Assembly: GCA_000703065.1 (NCBI GenBank)
Contig: JNLK01000001.1
Span: 2,750,001 to 2,814,000 of the forward strand
DNA from: Lachnospiraceae bacterium AC2029
GTDB taxonomy: Bacteria; Bacillota; Clostridia; Lachnospirales; Lachnospiraceae
DNA length: 64,000 bases
Direction of reading: 5' to 3'
Shown here one piece after another: positions 9,482-17,056 of this stretch. The position numbers were made by a program, and so were the translations under genes. Position 1 is the first letter of the stretch. Every line of letters starts with the position of its first letter. Below the pieces are notes generated by a model that had not been told where the DNA came from, ran no database searches, and saw nothing but the letters and a program-made list of their open reading frames with translations.

Positions 9482-10564
9482 TCAGTCGATCATGCTGTAC
9501 TTTTCACGGAGGTGGAGGATGGAAGCCACCTGCTTCTCAATCATTTTCCTTGAAGCCTCATTTTTATTCTCCCCCAGGCTGAAGTATTCACGGAGCTCCT
9601 GTTCACGGAGACCTCCGAATACCAGTCTGGCGCGGCAGATGTAGTAGAAACCGACGGTGGACGCCAATGTGTCCAGATCAGTACCGGACAGAGTTCCCCG
9701 GGCCAGCAGAAGCGCGTGATCGTGTTCTTCCTCGATAAATCTGGTGAGATCGCCCAGGGTTTCTAAATGCAGATAAAGCAGGCGCTCCAGATAGGATTCC
9801 GGAGATACCTTGACGATCTCCGAGCCGGAGAAGGAAGTGATCTCCGATACCAGAGCATTCATCAGCTTGCTCCGATTCATGAATTCCGTGAGAGTAACCA
9901 GATCCAGGCGGTAGTCATCGGCATTGTCCTCCTTGATGGCGGTACGTACCATTTCCACATAGGTGTTGATCTCCCATTTGATGAGGGAGAAGGATTCGTC
10001 GGCGATCTCCAGCAGACCGGCTACACGGGAGAATTCACGGCGAACCTCCAGCGGGATGCCGAATTCCGTCTTATATCCCAGGTCGTGTTCGATCTCTGCC
10101 CAGGCATGCTGAAGTACCGTTCGGAACTGGATCTCGAAGGGAATCTCCGTCAGCTCCTCGGGATAACCCTTATCCTTCGGGAGCGTGCAGATATAGTGAA
10201 GTGACAGATAACCGAAGGCTGTCGGAGCCATCAGCTTTCTCTTGTCGCTGCTTCGGGACATATCCACATCCAGAACCTTGCTGACCAGCTCGGCCATCTG
10301 ATCCACCTGCTCGTTGAAATAGCAGATGATCCGGAATCCGATCAGGTCCGTCAGTGAATTGATCGAAGAGTATTTCTCGGGCTTTCGTTCCAGCTTCTCC
10401 ATGGCTGAATCCCGGCTCTTGATCCGGTGTGCGATCTGCATGGGCCGGATCCCGCCCTCCTCCAGAGTTTTTGCAAGAAGAACCGCAACAATGGTTTCTA
10501 ACTGACGAAACTTCTCCAGAGATTCGTCATATTCGTTGATCAGTATTTCCTTCATCATTCCCAT
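9482..10564 (-). CDS. RelA/SpoT-domain alarmone synthetase-like protein
   Basis: The N-terminal half carries the RelA/SpoT nucleotidyltransferase fold (PF04607): HRIKSRDSAMEKL, then DLIGFRIICYF (metal/ATP region), GYLSLHYI, and EIQFRTVLQHAWAEIEHDLGYK. There is no HD hydrolase domain and no TGS/ACT tail; instead about 150 helical residues follow. It should make (p)ppGpp or a related nucleotide and belongs to the longer, YjbM-like stand-alone synthetase group. The start at 10564 is chosen because the promoter at 10616-10644 would begin transcription near 10609, leaving no leader for an ATG at 10603, and because AAAGGA (10574-10579) sits nine bases upstream of 10564. Confidence 0.87.
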   Translation of the reverse strand: MGMMKEILINEYDESLEKFRQLETIVAVLLAKTLEEGGIRPMQIAHRIKSRDSAMEKLERKPEKYSSINSLTDLIGFRIICYFNEQVDQMAELVSKVLDVDMSRSSDKRKLMAPTAFGYLSLHYICTLPKDKGYPEELTEIPFEIQFRTVLQHAWAEIEHDLGYKTEFGIPLEVRREFSRVAGLLEIADESFSLIKWEINTYVEMVRTAIKEDNADDYRLDLVTLTEFMNRSKLMNALVSEITSFSGSEIVKVSPESYLERLLYLHLETLGDLTRFIEEEHDHALLLARGTLSGTDLDTLASTVGFYYICRARLVFGGLREQELREYFSLGENKNEASRKMIEKQVASILHLREKYSMID

Positions 10565-10615
10565 AAGCTCATATCCTTTATGCTGTATTTTTTCCGTAAT
10601 CATCGGATGCTCTAT

Positions 10616-10644
10616 ATTGTATCATGGAAGGGGAGAGGTGCCAA
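10616..10644 (-). promoter_or_regulatory. Sigma-A promoter of the Rel-like gene
   Basis: On the minus strand a -35 box TTGGCA (10639-10644), a 17-bp spacer and a -10 box TACAAT (10616-10621). The predicted start of transcription near 10609 gives a leader of about 45 bases to the ATG at 10564. Confidence 0.75.
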
Positions 10645-10762
10645 CTCTTTTATGTTGTCATAAGTGGCAGGGCAGCATTGACACCTTTACCACCTTCCGT
10701 GTACATTAATACTGGCGACAACTTTGGAATTAATGAAAAGAAAAAGAATATAGGAGAAAATG

Positions 10763-11362
10763 ATGACAAAGAGTATTAAAAAGAAATGGTTCCTGACGGT
10801 AGCGTTGTTATTGCCTCTGTTATTCCTTCTTGCAGGTTGCGCGAAGAGGACGGATGACGAGGCGACGCAGGAGAGCGATACAAGCGCCTCGCAGGAAGTG
10901 ACCTCAGAGGAGAGCGTGAAGGGATCCCGGGAGGACAGTACGAAGGATTCGCAGGGAGCAACCTCGGAGGAGATCACGGGAGGATCATCAGAAGGAACCT
11001 CGGAGGAGAGCAGTACAGCCGCTGCACAGGAAGAGTCTGAGGATAAGGGCTATATCCAAATTTCACAGGAAGAGGCGGCGGAGATGATGAAAAGGGATGA
11101 CGGCCATGTGATCGTGGATGTGCGGAGACCGGACGAGTACAAGGAGGGACATATCGTCGGCGCCATCAATGTTCAGAATGAATACATCCTGGATGAACCG
11201 CCGAAGAGCCTTCCGGATAAGGATCAGATCCTCCTGGTGTACTGCAGAAGCGGCAGACGCAGCAAGGAGGCGGCAGAGAAGCTTGCAAAGCTTGGATACA
11301 CGCATGTGTACGAATTCGGAGGTATCATAACCTGGACCGGTGAAGTGGAGACAGGCCGTTAA
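10763..11362 (+). CDS. Rhodanese-domain lipoprotein
   Basis: A lipoprotein signal peptide (lipobox LLAGC, cysteine at about residue 26) is followed by a serine/glutamate-rich linker with loose TSEES repeats (about 30-95) and a complete rhodanese domain (about 95-199). The active-site loop is CRSGRRS and the upstream segment is VIVDVRRPDEYKEGHI. Rhodaneses transfer sulfane sulfur or act as phosphatase- or selenium-related modules; an extracytoplasmic lipoprotein form suggests redox or sulfur chemistry at the membrane. ATG 10763 is preferred over 10760 because AGGAG ends six bases upstream. A single-gene transcript is likely; no partner is adjacent. Confidence 0.9.
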   Translation: MTKSIKKKWFLTVALLLPLLFLLAGCAKRTDDEATQESDTSASQEVTSEESVKGSREDSTKDSQGATSEEITGGSSEGTSEESSTAAAQEESEDKGYIQISQEEAAEMMKRDDGHVIVDVRRPDEYKEGHIVGAINVQNEYILDEPPKSLPDKDQILLVYCRSGRRSKEAAEKLAKLGYTHVYEFGGIITWTGEVETGR

Positions 11363-11487
11363 TTTTTCGCTTTTTAATGAAATCTTAATCTTTCTAAAAA
11401 GATTGATTCATCTTTGACTGATAGTATATGCACTGTAAGGACGACAGCAACACACCAAAGTGTGATATACGAGAGGGAGGATGAACC

Positions 11488-12186
11488 ATGAGCGAGTTCG
11501 ATAAGGTTGAAATCTTAACAGATAAATTACATGTAAGTTTTGAAGAAGCGGCAAAGGCCCTTCGGAAATGTGGCGGCGATCTTCTGGATGCCATGAGATA
11601 TCTGGAGAAGATTCTGGATGACCGGAAGTACGGAAATCCGGAGCCCGCAGTGGATCCCGTGAGAAAAGCCGAAGAAGAAAGAGAGAGAAAGGCTGCAGAG
11701 GAGAGGATGAGAGCTCTTGAGGAAGAAAGAGCAAGGATCCGTGCAGAAGAAAGAGCAAAGATCTACGCTGAGGAAAGACGTCAGGCATGTCGTCGGGAAG
11801 CTGAGCGGAGAGGATGCGGCGAGCCGAAGTCGGATTCCCCGTCCTTTGGTTCCTGGCTCGGATCGGTGATCCGGAAGAGCATGGAGAACTACCTGGTAGT
11901 TTCTCATGAAGGCGTAGTGAAGTTCAGAATCTCCATCTTCGCACTGGTACTCCTGTTCATGATCTTCCATGCAACACTGATCGTGGCAATGGTAGTATCG
12001 CTGTTCTTCGGAGTTCAGTATAGCTTCAAAGGCAAGGATGATCTTTCCAGAGTAAATGAAGTCATCGGAAGAGCAGGCAATTCCGCTTCTGAATGGTGGG
12101 AAAAGCGCAGTGACATCGATGATCTCTGCCGTAAGTACGACATCGATGATCTTAGCCGTAAGAACAACGATGATGAGAAGAAGTAA
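11488..12186 (+). CDS. DUF4342 family protein with UBA-like domain and membrane segment
   Basis: The first about 45 residues form a UBA/TS-N-like three-helix unit (VSFEEAAKALRKCGGDLLDAM). A highly charged coiled coil rich in EERAR repeats (about 50-115) follows, then the DUF4342 core around SVIRKSMENYLVV and a strongly hydrophobic membrane region (about 150-180). The C-terminal tail has the short repeat CRKYDIDDLSRK. DUF4342 proteins are conserved in Firmicutes with no established function. The RBS GAGGGAGG lies just upstream of the ATG. It stands alone between its own leader and a terminator. Confidence 0.8.
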   Translation: MSEFDKVEILTDKLHVSFEEAAKALRKCGGDLLDAMRYLEKILDDRKYGNPEPAVDPVRKAEEERERKAAEERMRALEEERARIRAEERAKIYAEERRQACRREAERRGCGEPKSDSPSFGSWLGSVIRKSMENYLVVSHEGVVKFRISIFALVLLFMIFHATLIVAMVVSLFFGVQYSFKGKDDLSRVNEVIGRAGNSASEWWEKRSDIDDLCRKYDIDDLSRKNNDDEKK

Positions 12187-12216
12187 ATCATAGAGAGCAT
12201 AGAGTTCATAATATTT

Positions 12217-12250
12217 GGACCGGCCCGTTGTGACCGGTCCTATATTTTGG
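12217..12250 (+). terminator. Rho-independent terminator after the DUF4342 gene
   Basis: A GGACCGG (12217-12223) / CCGGTCC (12234-12240) stem with a 10-base loop, followed by TATATTTT. Confidence 0.75.
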
Positions 12251-12252
12251 CC

Positions 12253-12301
12253 TTGACAGCTAATTCAAATTAGCCTATAATAAGGCTAAATCAAATTAGC
12301 C
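12253..12301 (+). promoter_or_regulatory. Consensus sigma-A promoter with two TetR operators
   Basis: A perfect promoter: TTGACA (12253-12258), a 17-bp spacer, TATAAT (12276-12281). The spacer is itself a perfect inverted repeat (GCTAATT, two bases, AATTAGC; 12259-12274). A second related palindrome (GGCTAA ... TTAGCC, 12284-12301) covers the predicted transcription start. Both lie directly upstream of a TetR gene, so they are very probably its operators and the operon is autorepressed. Confidence 0.88.
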
Positions 12302-12334
12302 AAACAAAAGAAACCAAACGAAAGGAACGTGCAT

Positions 12335-12952
12335 ATGGATACAAAGCACAGGATTTTAGATGAGGCTCTTACTTTATTTTCGCAGAAGGGATATGCGAAT
12401 GTCTATGTGGGAGAGATCGCCCAAAGGGTTGGGATAAAGGCGCCGTCTCTTTATAAGCATTATAAGAACAAGCAGGCCATTTTCGATGCGATCGTCGATG
12501 AGATGAACAGACGATATGAAGAGCAGGCGGGAATGCTGAATATTGACGGCTTAAATCCAGCGGCAGATGCTTCTGTGTATATGAATGCTTCAGAGGATAC
12601 CGTGGTGAAGATCGGGACCGGACTGTTCCTGTATTTTCTGCATGATGATTATACAAGCAGGTTCAGAAAAATACTGACCATAGAGCAGTTTCATAACAGG
12701 GATTTTGCAAGACTCTACTCGGAGCAGTATGTGGAAGGACCGCTTTCTTATCAGAAAATGCTGTTTCAGTTTATGATCGGCAACGGCGCATTTATTGAAT
12801 CGAATCTGGATGCCATGACCTTACAGTTCTATTCGCCGATTTATATGCTGCTTACATTGTGTGACAGAGAACCGGAGCGGGAAGCGGAAGCGTTAAAGCT
12901 TCTGGAAATGCATTTCAGACAGTTCAGTTCATTATACGGAGGTGGAAAATGA
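12335..12952 (+). CDS. TetR/AcrR-family transcriptional repressor
   Basis: The N-terminal helix-turn-helix is clear (ALTLFSQKGYANVYVGEIAQ and VGIKAPSLYKHYKNKQAIF), followed by a helical ligand-binding domain with no recognised ligand signature. The 205-residue length is typical. ATG 12335 has AAAGGA eight bases upstream; a GTG six bases earlier is too close to it. The stop codon overlaps the start of the flavoprotein gene (ATGA), so repressor and enzyme form one autoregulated operon. The natural inducer is probably a compound handled by the flavoprotein (inference). Confidence 0.92.
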   Translation: MDTKHRILDEALTLFSQKGYANVYVGEIAQRVGIKAPSLYKHYKNKQAIFDAIVDEMNRRYEEQAGMLNIDGLNPAADASVYMNASEDTVVKIGTGLFLYFLHDDYTSRFRKILTIEQFHNRDFARLYSEQYVEGPLSYQKMLFQFMIGNGAFIESNLDAMTLQFYSPIYMLLTLCDREPEREAEALKLLEMHFRQFSSLYGGGK

Positions 12953-13644
12953 AAATAGTAATGCTTAACGGACAGAATCATAAGGGCAGCACATACAATA
13001 TCGGCCGCATGATCGCCGAGAAGATAGAAGGAGAAAATGAGATAACGGAGTTTTTCTTCCCCGGAGATCTGAATCATTTCTGTGCAGGCTGTTATAAGTG
13101 TATTGAAGATTTTACGGCATGTCCTTATTACGATGAAAAGAAAAGGATCATTGACGCCGTTGACGAGGCTGACGTACTTATTGTTACCACGCCGACCTAC
13201 TGCATGCATATGTCAGCTCCGCTAAAGGCATTTTTTGACCTGACATTTGATCTGTGGATGGCTCACAGACCGATGGGATCAATGTTCAAAAAGCGTGCGG
13301 TCATTGTGTCCACCGCAGCCGGAACAGGAACCAAATCGGCGATGAAGGATGTGGAGGATTGCCTTTTCTATCTCGGAGTTCCCAGGATTTATAAGTACGG
13401 AATGGCGGTTCAGGCAATGAACTGGGAAGGCGTGGCTGCCGATAAGAAAGAGAAGATAGGGAAAGCTGCAGAAGGAATAGCGAAAAAACTGGGCAGGACC
13501 GGTTCTCCTTCTGTCGGCATAAAGATGAGATTTATGTTTGGCATTATGAAAATGATGCAGAAAAAAGGCTGGAATTCTTCACCGGTTGAAACCAAATACT
13601 GGCAGGACAAGGGCTGGCTTGACGGAAAGAAACCGTGGAAGTAA
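12949..13644 (+). CDS. NAD(P)H-dependent flavodoxin-like oxidoreductase
   Basis: A flavodoxin-like fold: the N-terminal strand and phosphate loop (MKIVMLNGQNHKGSTYNIG), the CAGCYKCIE segment common in the FMN-reductase/iron-sulfur flavoprotein group, and TPTYCMHMSAPLKAFFD for flavin contact. The C-terminus (about 185-231) is a basic, aromatic extension with WNSSPVETKYW. It likely reduces quinones, nitro- or azo-compounds using FMN. GGAGGT stands at 12939-12944, inside the end of the TetR gene, with a four-base overlap. Regulation by the TetR operators at 12259-12301 is expected. Confidence 0.88.
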   Translation: MKIVMLNGQNHKGSTYNIGRMIAEKIEGENEITEFFFPGDLNHFCAGCYKCIEDFTACPYYDEKKRIIDAVDEADVLIVTTPTYCMHMSAPLKAFFDLTFDLWMAHRPMGSMFKKRAVIVSTAAGTGTKSAMKDVEDCLFYLGVPRIYKYGMAVQAMNWEGVAADKKEKIGKAAEGIAKKLGRTGSPSVGIKMRFMFGIMKMMQKKGWNSSPVETKYWQDKGWLDGKKPWK

Positions 13645-13650
13645 AAGAAC

Positions 13651-13680
13651 TTGACAAAAACTAACGGATGGTAGTATTAT
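13651..13680 (+). promoter_or_regulatory. Sigma-A promoter of second TetR operon
   Basis: TTGACA (13651-13656), an 18-bp spacer and TATTAT (13675-13680), 35 bases before the second TetR start codon. No clean operator palindrome was identified. Confidence 0.7.
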
Positions 13681-13714
13681 TACGAACGAAGAGAAGTGTA
13701 CAGGGAGGTGCCGG

Positions 13715-14332
13715 ATGTCACGAAGAGAAGAGATCATTTATGCTACGCTTGAGCTTGCGTCGGAGTACGGATTAAAAGCAGTATCTCTGTCACAGATCGC
13801 CGATAAGGTGGGGATCAGGAAGCCTTCGCTGTACAATCACTTCAAATCCAAGGACGAGATCGTCAGCGAGATGTATTCCTTCCTCCGGGAAAAGGCAAAG
13901 AGCAACAATGCTCCTGTGGATTACGCCACCCTGATCGGTGACAGAAGTCTGGAGGAGATCCTTATGATCACTCTTTCGATATATGTGGGATTCCTGTTTG
14001 ATAAGAACATGATGGCCTTCTTCCGGGTCCTCTACTCGGAACGCAGTACCTCTCCGGCAGCAGCACAGATCATGCTGGAGGAGACGGAACGCATGACGGC
14101 AGCGGTGAAGAATCTCTTCTATGCCCTTGTGGTCCACGGAAAGCTCCGGAATGAGGATGTGGATACTGCAGCGCTGTCCTATGCCATGACGGTTCACTCG
14201 CTGGTGGATCGGCAGATGGACAAGGTCACCGCAGGACAGATTGAAGTAACGAAGGAAAATGAGATTTCGGAGGACATGCGGCAGTATATCAGATGGTTTG
14301 CAAAACAGATGGAGGTAAAATCGGATGAATAA
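13715..14332 (+). CDS. TetR/AcrR-family transcriptional regulator
   Basis: The N-terminal helix-turn-helix (TLELASEYGLKAVSLSQIAD and VGIRKPSLYNHFKSKDEIV) is typical TetR. The C-terminal domain is helical with no recognised ligand class. The RBS AGGGAGGTG precedes the ATG by four to five bases. The gene overlaps the following DUF998 membrane protein by eight bases, so the pair is one unit; the membrane protein is the probable regulatory target. It is related to but clearly distinct from the TetR at 12335. Confidence 0.92.
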   Translation: MSRREEIIYATLELASEYGLKAVSLSQIADKVGIRKPSLYNHFKSKDEIVSEMYSFLREKAKSNNAPVDYATLIGDRSLEEILMITLSIYVGFLFDKNMMAFFRVLYSERSTSPAAAQIMLEETERMTAAVKNLFYALVVHGKLRNEDVDTAALSYAMTVHSLVDRQMDKVTAGQIEVTKENEISEDMRQYIRWFAKQMEVKSDE

Positions 14333-14990
14333 GAAACTGATCAATTGGGTCGGACTGGCCGGTGTGATCGCATTATTATCCTACGCGGCGGCAGTGATCT
14401 TCTCACCCATGGCATATCCCGGATACAACTGGATGGAACAGGCGGTGAGTGATCTTTCCGCCGAGACCGCTCCCTCCAAAATGCTGTGGAGTCAGCTGGC
14501 AGCCCTGTACGGCATCTGCAGCCCGGTCTGCGTGGTCGTGGTATCCATCTTTGTATCGGACCATAAGGTGGGATCAAAGCTGTTCCGGGTGGGTGTATAT
14601 CTCTTCACTCTGATGACCTGGATCTCGGCCATCGGATATAAAATGTTCCCGCTTTCGGACAGTGGCAAGGAGATCACAACATTCCAGGAGAAGATGCATA
14701 TCGTTGTAACTGTCGCAGTAGTGCTTCTTTCCATTGTTTCCCTGTTGATCCTGATCATTGCAGGCTTCAGGAAGAATGGGATTCGTTCTCTCGGAGTTCT
14801 GGCAGCCATCGCGCTGGCCATGATGTTTGTCGGTGCCATCGGTCAGAAGGCGGTTCCGCCGGAGTACTTCGGTATCGTGGAACGGTTCAGCGTATTTGCG
14901 GCCGTAGGCTTCACTGCGGTTCTGGGGATCTACCTGTTCCGCGGATTCGGAGTGAAGGAGTCTCCGAAAGCGGAAGCGAAGGCGGCATAA
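14325..14990 (+). CDS. DUF998 family integral membrane protein
   Basis: About six hydrophobic helices with the DUF998 features AYPGYNWMEQAVSDLSAE after the first helix and PPEYFGIVERFS before the last. Function of DUF998 is not established; in Firmicutes it often follows a TetR regulator, as here (eight-base overlap). The alanine- and lysine-rich C-terminus is cytoplasmic. A strong terminator follows about 60 bases later. Confidence 0.85.
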   Translation: MNKKLINWVGLAGVIALLSYAAAVIFSPMAYPGYNWMEQAVSDLSAETAPSKMLWSQLAALYGICSPVCVVVVSIFVSDHKVGSKLFRVGVYLFTLMTWISAIGYKMFPLSDSGKEITTFQEKMHIVVTVAVVLLSIVSLLILIIAGFRKNGIRSLGVLAAIALAMMFVGAIGQKAVPPEYFGIVERFSVFAAVGFTAVLGIYLFRGFGVKESPKAEAKAA

Positions 14991-15052
14991 AGTCTTTGAG
15001 CAGAGCATAGACGCGCATACAAAGTGATGTATTCAGATCGATATGACAGAAT

Positions 15053-15077
15053 CGCCCGGAGCCTCCGGGCGGTTTTT
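15053..15077 (+). terminator. Rho-independent terminator
   Basis: CGCCCGGA (15053-15060) / TCCGGGCG (15064-15071) stem with a three-base loop, then GTTTTT. It closes the TetR-DUF998 unit. Confidence 0.9.
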
Positions 15078-15130
15078 AATTGACGGACTTTCACCGGTGA
15101 ACGGAAAAAGACAGGCACTCATGGACCTGA

Positions 15131-15186
15131 TATGATATAATAGCCAGGGGATTGCCCAAACAACAGCCAGGGGATAGCCCGAACGA
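15131..15186 (+). promoter_or_regulatory. TATAAT box and two GCCAGGGGAT leader repeats
   Basis: TATAAT (15136-15141) is followed directly by TAGCCAGGGGATTGCCCAAA and then by a second unit, CAGCCAGGGGATAGCCCGAA, 22 bases later. The first unit matches the site at 6584. The repeats lie in the predicted 5' leader of the NlpC/P60-like gene. Confidence 0.5.
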
Positions 15187-15201
15187 AGTGAGGAGAGATG
15201 G

Positions 15202-16215
15202 ATGAGACACAGGATCAGGCGTGCAATTTCATACATTCTGGTGAGTGGGGTGCTTCTCTCCGGATTGCCCTCCGCGGACACATTTGCATCGGAAGTCAGT
15301 GAGAATGACGTGGCAGGCATTCACGCCGACTGGCAGGATACGCACCTTATGTGGGACAGGCGGATTCCGGAGGATATCACGGATGCAGATTATTTTACCA
15401 GGAATCTGGGAATGAACCTGGTCACACGCCAAAGTGTGATGCGGACCATTGAGGACAACTGGAACGACGGCCTGAAATACGGTGAGGCTGCTTATCATGT
15501 GAATCACGCGGATCCGGCAGGATGTGTGAACTACGGGAGCCGGCAGTATGTAGGAAGGGAAAACGGAAACTGCGGATACAACTGTACGGGGTTCGCAGCC
15601 TCCGTGCTTTACTACGCAAACGGAGGAAGCCGGGAGGATGCGCTTTCCAACATGAAGGAGATCTACCGGCCTCTTTACACCAAGACCGTGGCCTTTTCGG
15701 ACGGAACCGGCTGGTATTACTATATAGCGGACGGATATGACGGAAGAAGAGGAAAGAACGGGGAGACCATCCCGAAGTCGAAGGTCTATTATATGGGAGA
15801 GGCCCGGGATCCGGAAGCTCTTCAGACGGTGCTCACGGAGGCTGAGAAGAAGGGAAAGCTGAAGGAAGGATATATCCTTTATTTTTGGCCCTCCACGGGC
15901 TGGGACTGCCATTTCGGGATCTATGCCGGCAGAGACAGTGCCGGGATCCATCAGATGTATCATGCGGCCGGACGGGGAAATCATAACGGCGTACGGCTGG
16001 AGAAGCCCATAGATCTTACTCAGGCCACATCCGAGGGAGCGTCCCATGTCTATATCATTCCGCTTCCGGAGGTGGAGCCCGGGCTTCAGGTCATTGACGG
16101 AAAGAAGTATTTCTTTTACCCGGACGGCAGGATGGAACGGAATCTTCTGTTTGGAATGTATTTTTATGATAAAAACGGCGTCTGTACGGAATTATGGACG
16201 CGGCTGGGAGGATGA
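15202..16215 (+). CDS. Secreted NlpC/P60-like cysteine peptidase with cell-wall-binding repeat
   Basis: A signal peptide (about residues 1-29, ending TFAS) leads into a domain with a candidate catalytic cysteine in NCGYNCTGFAASVLYY and histidine in WDCHFGIYAG, the order and spacing expected of NlpC/P60 or CHAP amidases/endopeptidases. The last about 45 residues (GKKYFFYPDGRMERN and MYFYDKNGV) are one to two choline-binding-type repeats. The role is probably cleavage of peptidoglycan peptides at the cell surface. GAGGAG lies six bases before the ATG. The next gene starts one base after the stop codon. Family assignment is from motif order only. Confidence 0.78.
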   Translation: MRHRIRRAISYILVSGVLLSGLPSADTFASEVSENDVAGIHADWQDTHLMWDRRIPEDITDADYFTRNLGMNLVTRQSVMRTIEDNWNDGLKYGEAAYHVNHADPAGCVNYGSRQYVGRENGNCGYNCTGFAASVLYYANGGSREDALSNMKEIYRPLYTKTVAFSDGTGWYYYIADGYDGRRGKNGETIPKSKVYYMGEARDPEALQTVLTEAEKKGKLKEGYILYFWPSTGWDCHFGIYAGRDSAGIHQMYHAAGRGNHNGVRLEKPIDLTQATSEGASHVYIIPLPEVEPGLQVIDGKKYFFYPDGRMERNLLFGMYFYDKNGVCTELWTRLGG

Positions 16216-16216
16216 C

Positions 16217-16987
16217 ATGCATCATAATTTTCTGTTTGATCTGGATCAGACCTTACTGGATTTCCATGCATCCGAGAAGGTGGCGCTGGAGCTGGTCCTG
16301 AAAGCACACGGTCTGTCCTGGTCGGAGGATATTTACACACATTTCAAAGCGTATAATAAGCAGCTGTGGCTGGAGCTGGAGAAGGGAACCATTTCCCGGA
16401 CAGAGCTTTTCACGCTTCGCTTTAACGATATCATAGAAAGAAGCGGGGGAGCGGATCGTGGGATCGACCCTCTGCAGATGAACACCGAATTCATTCAGAC
16501 CATGTCCGAAAATGGAGTGCTGATGGACGGGGCCATGGAGCTGATCCAAAGGATCCACAGGGATATCGCGGATGCACGGATCTATATCATTACCAACGGC
16601 GCAACGGTGAATGCCAGGGGAAGGATCGAATCCACGGGACTGAAGCCTTATATCGAAGGATTGTATGTCAGTGATGCCATGGGAGTTGCAAAGCCCTCCG
16701 TCGAGTATTTTGACATGTGCCTCAAGTGGATCGGTGAACCGAAGGAATCCTGTATCGTGATCGGGGATTCGCTGTCCTCGGATATGCAGGGTGCGAAAAA
16801 TGCGGGGCTGACCTCTGTCTGGTTTATGCCGGAGGGAGATATCGAAGCAATCAAGAGCGCTTATCGCATTTCCTATACGGCCTCATCCTATGATGAACTG
16901 TATGAGATATTGAAGGCATGGGCTGAGACTCAGATGACGGACGGAAAAGCAGGCACGACTTACACGCGAAATGCGGAAGGCTCGTGA
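16217..16987 (+). CDS. yjjG: HAD-superfamily nucleotidase, YjjG type
   Basis: A full HAD hydrolase: motif I FDLDQTLLDF (nucleophile Asp), motif II in IIITNGAT, motif III lysine in MGVAKPSVEYF, motif IV VIGDSLSSDMQGA. The opening and the cap sequence (YNKQLWLELEKGTISRTELF) match the YjjG noncanonical pyrimidine nucleotidase group, which dephosphorylates (d)UMP, dTMP and modified pyrimidine nucleotides. ATG 16217 is preceded by GGGAGGA four bases away; the open frame extends further upstream but that part only overlaps the peptidase gene in another frame. About 257 residues. Confidence 0.88.
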   Translation: MHHNFLFDLDQTLLDFHASEKVALELVLKAHGLSWSEDIYTHFKAYNKQLWLELEKGTISRTELFTLRFNDIIERSGGADRGIDPLQMNTEFIQTMSENGVLMDGAMELIQRIHRDIADARIYIITNGATVNARGRIESTGLKPYIEGLYVSDAMGVAKPSVEYFDMCLKWIGEPKESCIVIGDSLSSDMQGAKNAGLTSVWFMPEGDIEAIKSAYRISYTASSYDELYEILKAWAETQMTDGKAGTTYTRNAEGS

Positions 16988-17056
16988 TCATATAGAATGG
17001 TACGTGAGTAGATACAAAGGATTATTTCTTGAATGACAAACGGAAGGACGGACAAA

